DNA of 64,000 nt, taken from the NCBI RefSeq assembly GCF_900496965.1, contig NZ_UFQB01000022.1, forward strand, positions 54,580-118,579. The letters run 5' to 3'. The stretch's first letter is position 1. Every line of letters begins with the position of its first letter. The notes beneath the pieces were generated by a model. The model did no database searches. It was not told the DNA's origin and saw only the letters and a list, made by a program, of their open reading frames with translations. Of this stretch, positions 7,951 to 15,777 are shown in pieces. The stretch comes from Achromobacter agilis. GTDB taxonomy: Bacteria; Pseudomonadota; Gammaproteobacteria; Burkholderiales; Burkholderiaceae_B. A program made the position numbers and the translations under genes.

Positions 7951-9588
7951 ATGAAACGGATGACTATGCATAAACAGAAAGGCCTGGCGTGGCGGGCACG
8001 TATTTCGGCGGCGGCCTTGGCCGTCGCGTTGGCCGGCATGGCGCCAGCCATGGCGGCGGCGCAATCCAGGCAGGGCACGGTCACGCCGCAGGCTCATTCC
8101 GACGAACGGCTCGCTTTGCAAAAGGGCGAATTCCTGGCGGGAACCTGGGCCGCCGATAGCGGCGTAACGCTGGATCTGCTGGATGCCGCCGGCCGCCACG
8201 TGCGGCGGCTGAGCGATCGCGAGAAACCGGCCGGCGCGCTGATGCTGGTGGCGCCGGCGGACGGTATCTTCACGCTGCGGGCCCAGGGACAGGGCGCGTA
8301 CCAGTGGGCGGTAACCGAACGCGTGCCGCTGTCGGCGCAGCACGCGCCCGCCACGGCGATCGACAGCCCTCGCCTGGCCGCCCTGGCGGCAACGCTGGCG
8401 CAAGGCGGCACCACGGCGTCCTTCTGGGACGAGGTGGCCCGGGAAGGCGCCCCGCTGATCGAGCCGGTGGACGCCGCGCGCGACCGCGTCACGTTCCTGT
8501 GGCGCGGCGCCGAACGCAATGTGCGCCTGTTTGGCGGGCCGTCCTCGGACCATGCGCAACTGGCGCGGCTGGGCGGCTCCGACGTCTGGTATGCCAGCTT
8601 CGTCGTGCCCCGGTCCGCGCGGCTGTCGTACCGCCTGGCGCCCGATGTGCCGGAACTGCCCGGATCCGGCATGGCGCGTCGCCGCGCGATCCTGGCCACG
8701 GCGCAAGCCGACCCCTACAACGCCAAGGCCTACCCCGAGCGGGGCATCGACGCGTTCCAGACCTATTCCGTGCTGGAGCTGGCGGAGGCCCCGGCGCAAC
8801 CCTGGGTGCAAGCGCGCGCGGAGGTGCCGGCGGGAACGGTGGAAGCGCGCGAATTGCGCAGCGATCTCCTGGGCAACACGCGCAAGATTCACCTGTACCG
8901 TCCGGCGGGCTGGCGTCCTGGCGCCGCGGACAACCACGTGCTGGTGCTGTTCGACGCCGGCGCCTACCTGGGCCGGGTGCCAACGCCGGCCATCCTCGAC
9001 AACATGATCGCCGCGGGCGTCATTCCCCCGACCGCAGCCTTGCTCATCGACAATCCCACAGCGGACTCCCGCAGCCAGGAATTGCCGCCCAATCCGGTGT
9101 TTGCCGACTTCCTGGCGCGGGAACTCATGCCGTGGGCGCGCAAGCAAGGCATCGCGGCGCCGGCGGCGCGCACCGTAATCGGGGGCTCCAGCTACGGCGG
9201 CCTGGCGTCGGCCTACGCTGCCCTGCGCCATCCGGACGTATTCGGCAACGTGCTCAGCCAATCGGGCTCATATTGGTGGGCGCCCGCCGGCGAAGAAGAC
9301 CAGTGGCTGACGCGGCAGTTCGTGGCCGTGCGCAAACTGCCCGTGCGCTTCTTCCTCGGGGCCGGCCTGTTCGAATCGGGGCGCGGCGGCCAACCGGGCA
9401 TTCTTGAAACCAACCGCCATCTCCGGGATGTGCTGCGCGCCAAGGGCTACTGGGTCACGCACCGCGAAGTTGCGGGCGGCCACGACTACCTGGTCTGGCG
9501 CGGCACCTTGTCCGATGGGCTGCTGGCGCTGATCGGGACGGGCAAACAGGCCGGAAAGTCGCCTTCCCTGCCAGCCGCCGGCCGGTGA
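7951..9588 (+). CDS. exported Fes/IroE-like siderophore esterase
   Basis: The 545-residue alpha/beta hydrolase has an N-terminal signal peptide (hydrophobic AAALAVALAGMAPAMAAAQ around residues 20-38), a Fes-type N-terminal domain, then the esterase domain. The nucleophile elbow GGSSYGG lies near residue 410, and a late GGHDYLVW supplies the likely catalytic His. Fes-family enzymes hydrolyse the ester backbone of enterobactin-type siderophores to free iron. The signal peptide places this one in the periplasm, unlike cytoplasmic Fes. In-frame ATGs at 7951, 7960 and 7966 are possible starts. It is 44 bp after the PepSY gene, last of the operon. Confidence 0.88.
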   Translation: MKRMTMHKQKGLAWRARISAAALAVALAGMAPAMAAAQSRQGTVTPQAHSDERLALQKGEFLAGTWAADSGVTLDLLDAAGRHVRRLSDREKPAGALMLVAPADGIFTLRAQGQGAYQWAVTERVPLSAQHAPATAIDSPRLAALAATLAQGGTTASFWDEVAREGAPLIEPVDAARDRVTFLWRGAERNVRLFGGPSSDHAQLARLGGSDVWYASFVVPRSARLSYRLAPDVPELPGSGMARRRAILATAQADPYNAKAYPERGIDAFQTYSVLELAEAPAQPWVQARAEVPAGTVEARELRSDLLGNTRKIHLYRPAGWRPGAADNHVLVLFDAGAYLGRVPTPAILDNMIAAGVIPPTAALLIDNPTADSRSQELPPNPVFADFLARELMPWARKQGIAAPAARTVIGGSSYGGLASAYAALRHPDVFGNVLSQSGSYWWAPAGEEDQWLTRQFVAVRKLPVRFFLGAGLFESGRGGQPGILETNRHLRDVLRAKGYWVTHREVAGGHDYLVWRGTLSDGLLALIGTGKQAGKSPSLPAAGR

Positions 9589-9619
9589 GCGAATCGCCCC
9601 CGCATCCCGCGGGCGCTTC

Positions 9620-10369
9620 CTAGCTGCGCACCGCATTGGGGGACGACAAGGACGGGCCGGATGCGTCGTCCCCCGAAGTGACCAGCGCATAGTTGTACCC
9701 CTGCCCTGACCAATAGCGGGCCAGCAGATCGCCATCGCGCCGGCTGCCCTGCGCCAGGAACTGATTGCCCGGTCCGGGCGGGCGGATGTAGAACGTGGCG
9801 CGCTGCCCGGCATTTTCGTAGATCACGATGGCGGCCGGCCCCTGGTCGGTGGCCAGCAGGCGCCCGGCAACGGGCTGGAAGCCGCTGGCGCTCAAGTCGG
9901 GCAGGCGCTGGGCGCTGGAGAAATAGTCGTCCAGCCAGCCTTGCAGGTCGCCGGCATCGGCGCGCACATCCGGCCGCGGCGCGTCCGCCGAAGCGAACAT
10001 GCGGTAGGCCTGCATCGCATCCTGCATGGGCAGAACCCGGTTGGCCGCGGCCATATCGCGTGCACTCCAGCCCGTAACGCCCCCAATCGCGACCGCCACG
10101 GCCAGGCTGGCAGCCATCGCCAGGCGGCGCCGCGCGCGGCTGCGCAACCGCGCACGCACCACAACGGGATCCAGTTCGGGATTGGGCGGCAGGCTGTCCT
10201 GGCCGGCCATCGCGCGCAGCCGCTGCGCATCGCGCTGCCAGGCGGACAGCTCCTTTGCCTGCTCCGGATGCGCATGCAGGTACGCCTGCATCGCTTGCTG
10301 CTGCACCGGGTCGAGCTGCCCGTCCACAAACGCGTTGCGGGCCAGATCGTCGATAGATGGCTTGTTCAT
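9620..10369 (-). CDS. anti-sigma factor (membrane-anchored)
   Basis: The 249-residue protein has a cytoplasmic N-terminal domain (residues 1-80, with FVDGQLDPVQQQAMQAYLHAHPE typical of ECF anti-sigma factors), one transmembrane segment at about 83-102 (AMAASLAVAVAIGGVTG) and a periplasmic C-terminal domain of about 145 residues. Its start overlaps the sigma gene stop by 4 bp (ATGA), the usual sigma/anti-sigma coupling. No zinc-binding HxxxCxxC motif is seen, so a ZAS-type thiol switch is unlikely. It should hold the ECF sigma factor inactive until an envelope signal arrives, perhaps oxidative stress given the target genes. Confidence 0.87.
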   Translation of the reverse strand: MNKPSIDDLARNAFVDGQLDPVQQQAMQAYLHAHPEQAKELSAWQRDAQRLRAMAGQDSLPPNPELDPVVVRARLRSRARRRLAMAASLAVAVAIGGVTGWSARDMAAANRVLPMQDAMQAYRMFASADAPRPDVRADAGDLQGWLDDYFSSAQRLPDLSASGFQPVAGRLLATDQGPAAIVIYENAGQRATFYIRPPGPGNQFLAQGSRRDGDLLARYWSGQGYNYALVTSGDDASGPSLSSPNAVRS

Positions 10370-10938
10370 TTCAGTATCCTCAGATGGGCCTCGCCGGCCT
10401 GGCCCTCATGCAGTTCGCGCAAGGCGCTGCGCGCGCGCGACAGGCGCGACATCACGGTGCCCAGCGGAACCTCGAACAGATCGGCCACGGCCTTGTAGCT
10501 CAGGCCTTCCACGCAAACCAGCCACAGCAAGGTGCGCTGGGCCTCGGGCAGGCGTTCGAAAACATCCAGCGAAGACCGCGCGATCGCCTCGCGCTCGGCC
10601 GAGGGCGCGGCCGCGTCGGCCCCGGTGAACCAGTCGAGCAATCGCGCGTAACGCCGCGTCCGGCGTTGGGAATCGAGAAACTGCCGGTACAGGATCGTGA
10701 AGAGCCAGGCCCGCACATCGCCCTGCGGGCGGCGGCTGGACCAGCGCGTCAAAGCTCTTTCCAGAGTGGATTGCACCAGATCGTCGGCGGAAACCGGATC
10801 GCGCGTCAGGCGCAGCGCAAACCGCCGCAGGCGCGGCAATAGCTGACGCAGCAAGGCGTCGGACAACTCGTCCGCCGGTATGGCGTCATCGTCGATGGAT
10901 ACCGGGCCGTGTGTAGGCAAGCGTACCGGTCGAATCAT
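10366..10938 (-). CDS. ECF RNA polymerase sigma factor
   Basis: At 190 residues it has only sigma regions 2 and 4, as ECF factors do. Region 2 is seen in RRFALRLTRDPVSADDLVQ (about residues 38-56) and region 4 in LPEAQRTLLWLVCVEGLSYKAVA through GTVMSRLSRAR (about 129-170). It is coupled to the anti-sigma gene. Upstream lies the left-facing copy of a GGAATAAA-N13-CGTCTTAC promoter, matching an identical right-facing copy in front of the catalase operon, so autoregulation and control of that operon are inferred. The start ATG at 10938 is preceded by AGGAAC. Confidence 0.92.
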   Translation of the reverse strand: MIRPVRLPTHGPVSIDDDAIPADELSDALLRQLLPRLRRFALRLTRDPVSADDLVQSTLERALTRWSSRRPQGDVRAWLFTILYRQFLDSQRRTRRYARLLDWFTGADAAAPSAEREAIARSSLDVFERLPEAQRTLLWLVCVEGLSYKAVADLFEVPLGTVMSRLSRARSALRELHEGQAGEAHLRILK

Positions 10939-10995
10939 GTCGGGGTTCCTGTCCAGGCCAGCGCCCGTGGCGCCACAAGCTTACAGGCCAATACG

Positions 10996-11024
10996 GTAAG
11001 ACGCCGCCCGGGCGGGTTTATTCC
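10996..11024 (-). promoter_or_regulatory. ECF-type promoter for the sigma/anti-sigma operon
   Basis: Read on the minus strand: -35 element GGAATAAA (11024-11017), 13 bp, then -10 element CGTCTTAC (11003-10996). A CGTC-type -10 and GGAA-type -35 are hallmarks of ECF promoters. The same two elements with the same spacing occur on the other strand at 11030-11058. Transcription would start near 10988, about 50 bp before the sigma start codon. Confidence 0.8.
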
Positions 11025-11029
11025 CTGGC

Positions 11030-11058
11030 GGAATAAATTCTTTTGCCCTCCGTCTTAC
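11030..11058 (+). promoter_or_regulatory. ECF-type promoter for the catalase/cytochrome b561 operon
   Basis: -35 element GGAATAAA (11030-11037), 13 bp, -10 element CGTCTTAC (11051-11058). It is identical to the minus-strand promoter of the sigma gene; the -35 boxes are 5 bp apart and back to back. It is followed by an AAGGAG ribosome site (about 11083-11088) and the ATG at 11093. Confidence 0.8.
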
Positions 11059-11092
11059 AGGGGTATTCAGCGCCCTATGGGCAAGGAGTCTC

Positions 11093-12196
11093 ATGCAACA
11101 AGGACCTAAACGCGAAGCCCGGCCGCTAGACGCCCGGCAAACCTGCCTGCGGCTGGGCGCGATCGGCGCCATCGTGCTGTTCTCGGGCGCCGCCTTTGCG
11201 TACGTGGGCGGCTGGCTGGACCCGCAGCGCCTGACCCCGGCCCGGGTGGTGGACGCCCTGGAAGCCAACAGCGGCGTCCATGCGGGCTTTCGCCGCAACC
11301 ACGCCAAAGGCGTCTGTGTCGTCGGCCATTTCGAAAGCAACGGCGCGGCGCATGCCCTGTCCACGGCAGCTGTTTTCGCGGCCGGCAATACACCGGTGGT
11401 GGGCCGGCTGGCCTTGCCCGGCGGCAATCCTTTTGCGCCGGACTCCAGCGTTCCCATCCGCAGTTTTGCATTGCAGTTCACGTCCCCCAATGGCGAACAG
11501 TGGCGCACCGGCATGAACAGCATGCCGGTGTTCCCGCTGAACACGCCGCGGGCGTTCTACGACCAGCAACTTGCCGGCCGCCCCGATCCCAAGACGGGCA
11601 AGCCCGATCCGCAGCGCATGCAGGCCTTTTTCGCGGCGCACCCCGAAACGGCGGCATTCCGGGCATGGGCCAAGACCGCCAAGCCATCGGCCAGCTACGC
11701 CACCGAAAGCTATTACGGCCTGAACGCCTTTTATTTTGTCGATGCGCAAGGCAAGCAGCAGCCCGTGCGCTGGCGCCTGGCGCCGTTGGACGTCCCGGCC
11801 GCCCCCGCGGCCCAGCCGCAGCATGATGCCGACTATTTACAGGCCGACCTGCAGCAGCGCCTGGCGCAAGGCCCCTTGCGCTGGCGCCTGCTGGTAACGC
11901 TGGGGGAGGCAGGCGACGCGACCAACGATGCGACCAGGCAATGGCCGGCGGACCGCCCCACCGTCGACGCGGGCACCGTCGTGATCACGCGCAGCGTCTC
12001 GCAAGACGAAGGCCCCTGCCGCGACGTGAATTACGACCCGACCGTATTGCCCGGCGGCATTGCCATTTCCGACGATCCGCTATTGCCGGCTCGTTCGGCC
12101 GCCTATGCCACGTCTTATGAACGCCGCACCGGCGAAGGGCCTCCCCAGGGGGCCAAGGTTTCCTCCCATTCGACCCAACCGGAGCGCGCGCAATGA
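11093..12196 (+). CDS. catalase-family peroxidase (SrpA-like), membrane-anchored or exported
   Basis: This 367-residue haem protein belongs to the small catalase-related peroxidase group. The distal His is in RRNHAKG (His70) and the likely proximal haem Tyr lies near residue 340 in RSAAYATSYERR. A hydrophobic segment at residues 20-38 forms a signal peptide or anchor, so the enzyme acts in the periplasm. It would break down H2O2 or organic peroxides. The stop overlaps the cytochrome b561 start by 4 bp, suggesting that the b561 feeds electrons to it. It follows an ECF-type promoter shared in form with the neighbouring sigma gene. Confidence 0.9.
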   Translation: MQQGPKREARPLDARQTCLRLGAIGAIVLFSGAAFAYVGGWLDPQRLTPARVVDALEANSGVHAGFRRNHAKGVCVVGHFESNGAAHALSTAAVFAAGNTPVVGRLALPGGNPFAPDSSVPIRSFALQFTSPNGEQWRTGMNSMPVFPLNTPRAFYDQQLAGRPDPKTGKPDPQRMQAFFAAHPETAAFRAWAKTAKPSASYATESYYGLNAFYFVDAQGKQQPVRWRLAPLDVPAAPAAQPQHDADYLQADLQQRLAQGPLRWRLLVTLGEAGDATNDATRQWPADRPTVDAGTVVITRSVSQDEGPCRDVNYDPTVLPGGIAISDDPLLPARSAAYATSYERRTGEGPPQGAKVSSHSTQPERAQ

Positions 12197-12747
12197 GTTT
12201 GCCGACCTATCCAATTTATCCGTCTCCGGCCAAATTCAACCTGCTGGCACGCTTGCTGCACTGGATGATGGCGATCGGCATTATCGCGATGCTGTTTATC
12301 GGCGTGGGCATGGTCGCCTCGGTTTCCGAGCGGCATCAATGGCTGCTGCAGATCCATAAACCGTTGGGCGCCGCGCTGCTGGTGCTGGTCTGCATACGCC
12401 TGGGCACGCGGCTGTATAAGGGAACTCCCGCCTTGCCCGCCGACATGCCGGCCTGGCAGCGCAGCGCAGCGCTGGCCTCGCACATCTTGTTGTATGCGCT
12501 GATGTTCGCGATGCCGCTGATCGGCTGGGCCATGGTATCCGCCGGCGGTTATCCGGTTACGGTGGGCAGCTGGCAATTGCCGCCCATTGCGCCCGCCAAT
12601 GCCGCCTTGTTCGCCTGGCTGCGCGCGGCGCACCGCTATCTGGCTTTTCTGCTGTTTGCCACGGTACTGCTGCACCTTGCCGCGGCGTTGTTCCATGGAT
12701 GGATACGGCGCGACGGCGTGCTGGAATCGATGACGCGCGGCCGCTGA
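12193..12747 (+). CDS. cytochrome b561 family membrane protein
   Basis: The 184-residue protein has four hydrophobic helices (about residues 20-42, 55-72, 90-112 and 142-166). Conserved His residues fit bis-haem b ligation: LLHWMM near 22, the helix-2 IHKPLG, LASHILLYALMFAMPLIGW, and AHRYLAFLLFATVLLHLAAALFH. Prokaryotic b561 proteins carry electrons from quinol to periplasmic acceptors. Coupling to the catalase gene (4-bp overlap) suggests it is the electron donor of that peroxidase; this is inference. A strong terminator follows. Confidence 0.92.
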   Translation: MSLPTYPIYPSPAKFNLLARLLHWMMAIGIIAMLFIGVGMVASVSERHQWLLQIHKPLGAALLVLVCIRLGTRLYKGTPALPADMPAWQRSAALASHILLYALMFAMPLIGWAMVSAGGYPVTVGSWQLPPIAPANAALFAWLRAAHRYLAFLLFATVLLHLAAALFHGWIRRDGVLESMTRGR

Positions 12748-12774
12748 GGGGATCCTCCGCGATCGAAACCGAGT

Positions 12775-12801
12775 CCGGCAGGCTTTTGGCCTGCCGGTTT
12801 T
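12775..12801 (+). terminator. intrinsic terminator after catalase/b561 operon
   Basis: Stem CCGGCAGGC (12775-12783) pairs with GCCTGCCGG (12789-12797) around TTTTG, followed by TTTTCTT. It begins 28 bp after the cytochrome b561 stop. Confidence 0.88.
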
Positions 12802-12848
12802 CTTCGCTCCGGAGGAAATGGAGCGACCGACTGCGGGGCGGAAACCGA

Positions 12849-13415
12849 TTATTGCGATTTGCGGTAATTATTGGCTTCGCGTTCGCCCGCCCATTTACGC
12901 AGCGCGGCGATGAATTCAGGGCATACGTTGCCGTCTACCGCGCTGTCGATAATGATGCTGTTCTGCATCCGCATGATCACGCTGCATTCATACACCTTCA
13001 CGCGGTTACCGTAATAGCCATGATTGGTTTGCTGGAACACGGGCGTGGCGGCGCTGGTCGAGGTGGCCGGAATCATGCCCACCACCTGCTGCGAGGAGCC
13101 GGTCGAAACCCATTCGGTATAGGGCGCGGTCTGATAATCAGACCATACCAGCTCCATCGTATTGCCCACCCCGCGCTTCTTCGAAGGCTCGCCCAGCGCC
13201 GTAATCGCATCGGCCACCGAACGGCCCTTCATGTTCTTGGCGACGTTCACGCTGGGCGACAACGACAGCCCCGACGAGAAAATATTGCTGAACGACGGCA
13301 GCGTCGAACTGCCGCCCGTGGGCATCGGCGCGCAGCCCGTCAGGGCGGCCGCCGTCAGCAACACCGGCAAGGCTTGCGTTAACCGCCAGGCCGAACGACG
13401 TCGCGATGTCTTCAT
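12849..13415 (-). CDS. hypothetical lipoprotein
   Basis: The 188-residue protein has a clear lipoprotein signal: charged start, hydrophobic stretch and lipobox LTGC with Cys at residue 28. The mature part contains GRSVADAITALGEPSKKRGVGNTMELVWSDYQ, which resembles the small outer-membrane lipoprotein folds used as BamE/SmpA-like modules, but I cannot assign a family. Two later Cys residues (ECSVIM, NVCPEF) could form a disulfide. It is monocistronic, facing away from the DUF4189 gene. Function unknown. Confidence 0.8.
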   Translation of the reverse strand: MKTSRRRSAWRLTQALPVLLTAAALTGCAPMPTGGSSTLPSFSNIFSSGLSLSPSVNVAKNMKGRSVADAITALGEPSKKRGVGNTMELVWSDYQTAPYTEWVSTGSSQQVVGMIPATSTSAATPVFQQTNHGYYGNRVKVYECSVIMRMQNSIIIDSAVDGNVCPEFIAALRKWAGEREANNYRKSQ

Positions 13416-13806
13416 GATGCGCTACCTGCTCCCTCAAATGTCTGATATCTGGTGCGCGGAAAATAATCCGGCAACCGCAAGATTTATTATTATTCAGTTT
13501 CTTTTAGTGACGAACCACTATATTGACTGAGCAATGACAAGCCGATGCCCGTATAACGCCTGGCCGCACGGGCAGGCGCCTGGGGTGCGCCATGTTACCG
13601 GAAAAAAAAGTGGCGTATTGCTTTCCGATGCCTGCGGAATTCGTTACTTAATACTCAAAAACGCGATGGCGGACGGGGATAGAACACAAACTGTAACGTG
13701 CTAACATCCGCGCGGCCCAAGCCCCCCGCAATGCAACGATGAGGTCTTGCGAGGCCGGCTTCGATTATCAGAACGCTGCGACATACCCACTGGATACTGC
13801 ACAACC
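13416..13806. other. divergent intergenic region, 391 bp, no gene recognised
   Basis: The gap separates the lipoprotein and DUF4189 genes, which point away from each other. It is much more AT-rich than its surroundings near 13460-13540 and 13640-13700, as expected for two promoters. No convincing operator, hairpin or small gene was found. Confidence 0.6.
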
Positions 13807-14655
13807 ATGATGCCTGCGCGACTGCTTGATTTGTTCCGTACCACTGGCGCCGCACTCGCCGCCGCAGGTGCGCTCGCCCTTGGCCTGCTGGCCTCACCGG
13901 CCGTTCACGCCGACACGCTATACGGCGCGGTGGCCACCGACGAAGCCCACAAACAGCTTTATTGGGTTATGCCCGAAACCTCGACCAAGGAAGCGCAGCA
14001 GGCGGCACTGGCAAAATGCAAAAAAGCCGGCGGCAAGGGATGCAAGGACGTCACCGCATTCTCCGACAGCTGCGTGGCATTCTCGCGCAACTCCCGCGAT
14101 GACTTGTTCTGGGGCGCCAGCGTATCGTCCGAGGTCGCGGCCAAGAAAGCCATCCGCACCTGCACCAACGACAGCGCCGATGGCAAATGCAGGCTTGCCG
14201 CCATGCCGCTATGCGTCGGCCCCGGCTATAGCGAAGCGGACCTGAAAGCGCCCGACACCGCTACGCCCGCCCAGCTCGAAGCGCTGTCCGCCAAACTGGA
14301 TTCGCGCGGCTACTGGGGCTCCATTGCCGAGAAGGAGTCGGGCGACCTTACCTACGCCGACGGTTATCCGACAGAGAAGGAAGCCGTCGACGCGTTGCTC
14401 GGATGGGAAGATTGCAAGGGCTGCCGCACGGTCCTCACCTATACCGATAGCTGCGCAGGCATGGCCTGGGCCAAAGGCAGCAAGGGCCGCGGCACCGGCT
14501 TCACGGCGCTCAACCCCGATCCCGTGACCGCGCGCAACGAAGCGCGCGCCACCTGCGACGCCAAGAGCGGCGGCCAGACCTGCGTGGCCATGGTGCGTTG
14601 CTCGGGCCGCGCCTATATCAGCGGCTACAAGGGCGAAGACGAAAAACCCAACTGA
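13807..14655 (+). CDS. exported protein with two DUF4189 domains
   Basis: The start is ATG 13807 (or 13810); a longer frame begins at 13747 without support. A signal peptide ends around AVHA-DTLYG (about residue 35). Two related Cys-rich halves follow: the first near residues 37-140 (ALAKCKKAGGKGCKDVTAFSDSCVAFSR), the second near 165-280 (LLGWEDCKGCRTVLTYTDSCAGMAW). Both show the DUF4189 pattern of a WG-type start and paired cysteines, consistent with disulfides in the periplasm or outside. DUF4189 has no settled function. It is monocistronic. Confidence 0.8.
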   Translation: MMPARLLDLFRTTGAALAAAGALALGLLASPAVHADTLYGAVATDEAHKQLYWVMPETSTKEAQQAALAKCKKAGGKGCKDVTAFSDSCVAFSRNSRDDLFWGASVSSEVAAKKAIRTCTNDSADGKCRLAAMPLCVGPGYSEADLKAPDTATPAQLEALSAKLDSRGYWGSIAEKESGDLTYADGYPTEKEAVDALLGWEDCKGCRTVLTYTDSCAGMAWAKGSKGRGTGFTALNPDPVTARNEARATCDAKSGGQTCVAMVRCSGRAYISGYKGEDEKPN

Positions 14656-14776
14656 ACGCCTTTTACCGGCGCTCTGCGGCGCGCGGATTGAACAGGGCGC
14701 CAGCCTGCCGTTTTCGTGCAGTGTCGTTTCCAAGCGGCGCCCGGCTGCGCTTTTCGGCTAGCGGCCGACGCAGGGA

Positions 14777-15670
14777 CTAGAGACGGTCGAGTTTCAGCCG
14801 CGTCGCCAGATAATCGACGAAAGCGCGCACCTTGGCGGGCGGCAGCCGATTCTCCTGCCAGAGTACGTGAATGGGCACCGGCTCGGACTCGAAATCCTCG
14901 AGTATGGTTTCCACCTGCCCGGCATCCAGGAGGTGCCTGATCTGCCACAGCGGCGAATAACCGATACCGAGCCCGGCGCTGACGGCGCAATAGATCGCCG
15001 CCATCGTATTGGTTCGGAACGTGCCGCGAACCCCCACCATGCGCCGCTTTCCGGCAATCTGAAAGGCCCATTGCCCCGGACGCTGATCGACGGTCCTGAC
15101 GATGCAGGCGTGCTGGCGCAACGCCGAAGGGTGCGCGGGACGGCCATGCCGCTCGAAATAGGAGCGCGCGCCGAAAACGACCCTGCGCAGCGTTCCCAGC
15201 CGTTTCCCCTGCAAACCGGAATCCGGCAGGTCGCCGATGCGCACCACCAGATCGAGGCCGTCGCCGGACAGGTCGGCAAAGGAATCCGACAGTTGCAGAT
15301 CGACCTCGACCTGCGGATACGCGCTCATATATTCCGCGATGATCGGCACCAGGAAGTCGGGGCCGAACAGTATCGGGGCGCCCACGCGCAAGGTGCCCGA
15401 CGGCGCCGTCCGGCGATCGGCGACCTCCAGCCGGGCCTCGCCGATTTCCGCCACCGCCGGCTTCACCCGCCGAAAGAAGGTTTCGCCCGCTTCGCTGAGC
15501 GCGGAATGCCGCGTCGTGCGGTGGACAAGCTGCACGCCCACATCCTCTTCCAGCGCCGCAAGCGAACGGCTGACGGCCTGCAGCGAACGATTGAGCCGCC
15601 GGGCCGCCTTCGTCAGGCTCCCCTCCTCGGCAATATGAATGAAGGCTTCAAGGTCTTCGAGGCGGCTCAT
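14777..15670 (-). CDS. LysR family regulator (divergent from NmrA-like gene)
   Basis: The 297-residue protein has an N-terminal winged helix (residues 1-60, with EEGSLTKAARRLNRSLQAVSRSLAALEE) and a substrate-binding domain from about 90. It diverges from the NmrA-like oxidoreductase with 107 bp between the starts, the standard LysR arrangement. Two direct repeats CGAATAT(C/T)GT in that gap are candidate binding elements. The ligand is unknown. Confidence 0.92.
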   Translation of the reverse strand: MSRLEDLEAFIHIAEEGSLTKAARRLNRSLQAVSRSLAALEEDVGVQLVHRTTRHSALSEAGETFFRRVKPAVAEIGEARLEVADRRTAPSGTLRVGAPILFGPDFLVPIIAEYMSAYPQVEVDLQLSDSFADLSGDGLDLVVRIGDLPDSGLQGKRLGTLRRVVFGARSYFERHGRPAHPSALRQHACIVRTVDQRPGQWAFQIAGKRRMVGVRGTFRTNTMAAIYCAVSAGLGIGYSPLWQIRHLLDAGQVETILEDFESEPVPIHVLWQENRLPPAKVRAFVDYLATRLKLDRL

Positions 15671-15678
15671 TTTTATCT

Positions 15679-15717
15679 CGAATATCGTGATTTAGTTTCA
15701 ATTCTGGCGAATATTGT
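15679..15717. promoter_or_regulatory. candidate LysR binding region (two direct repeats)
   Basis: CGAATATCGT at 15679-15688 and CGAATATTGT at 15708-15717 lie 29 bp apart start to start, close to three helical turns, in the divergent LysR/NmrA promoter region. The repeats are visible; regulator binding is inferred. Confidence 0.4.
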
Positions 15718-15777
15718 TCCATCAATCGTGAGAATTTACACTGCCTTCATTCCCACATCTCAACCAAGGAGCAGCCA

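Noticed and set aside
3424..10938. FecIR-like signalling between the TonB receptor and the ECF sigma/anti-sigma pair
   Set aside because: The receptor lacks an N-terminal signalling domain and the anti-sigma lacks a FecR-type sequence; the sigma promoter links it to catalase instead.
11017..11037. Palindrome TTTATTCC-N5-GGAATAAA as a repressor operator
   Set aside because: Each arm is the -35 element of one of two divergent ECF promoters with matching CGTCTTAC -10 elements at equal spacing, which explains the symmetry without a repressor.
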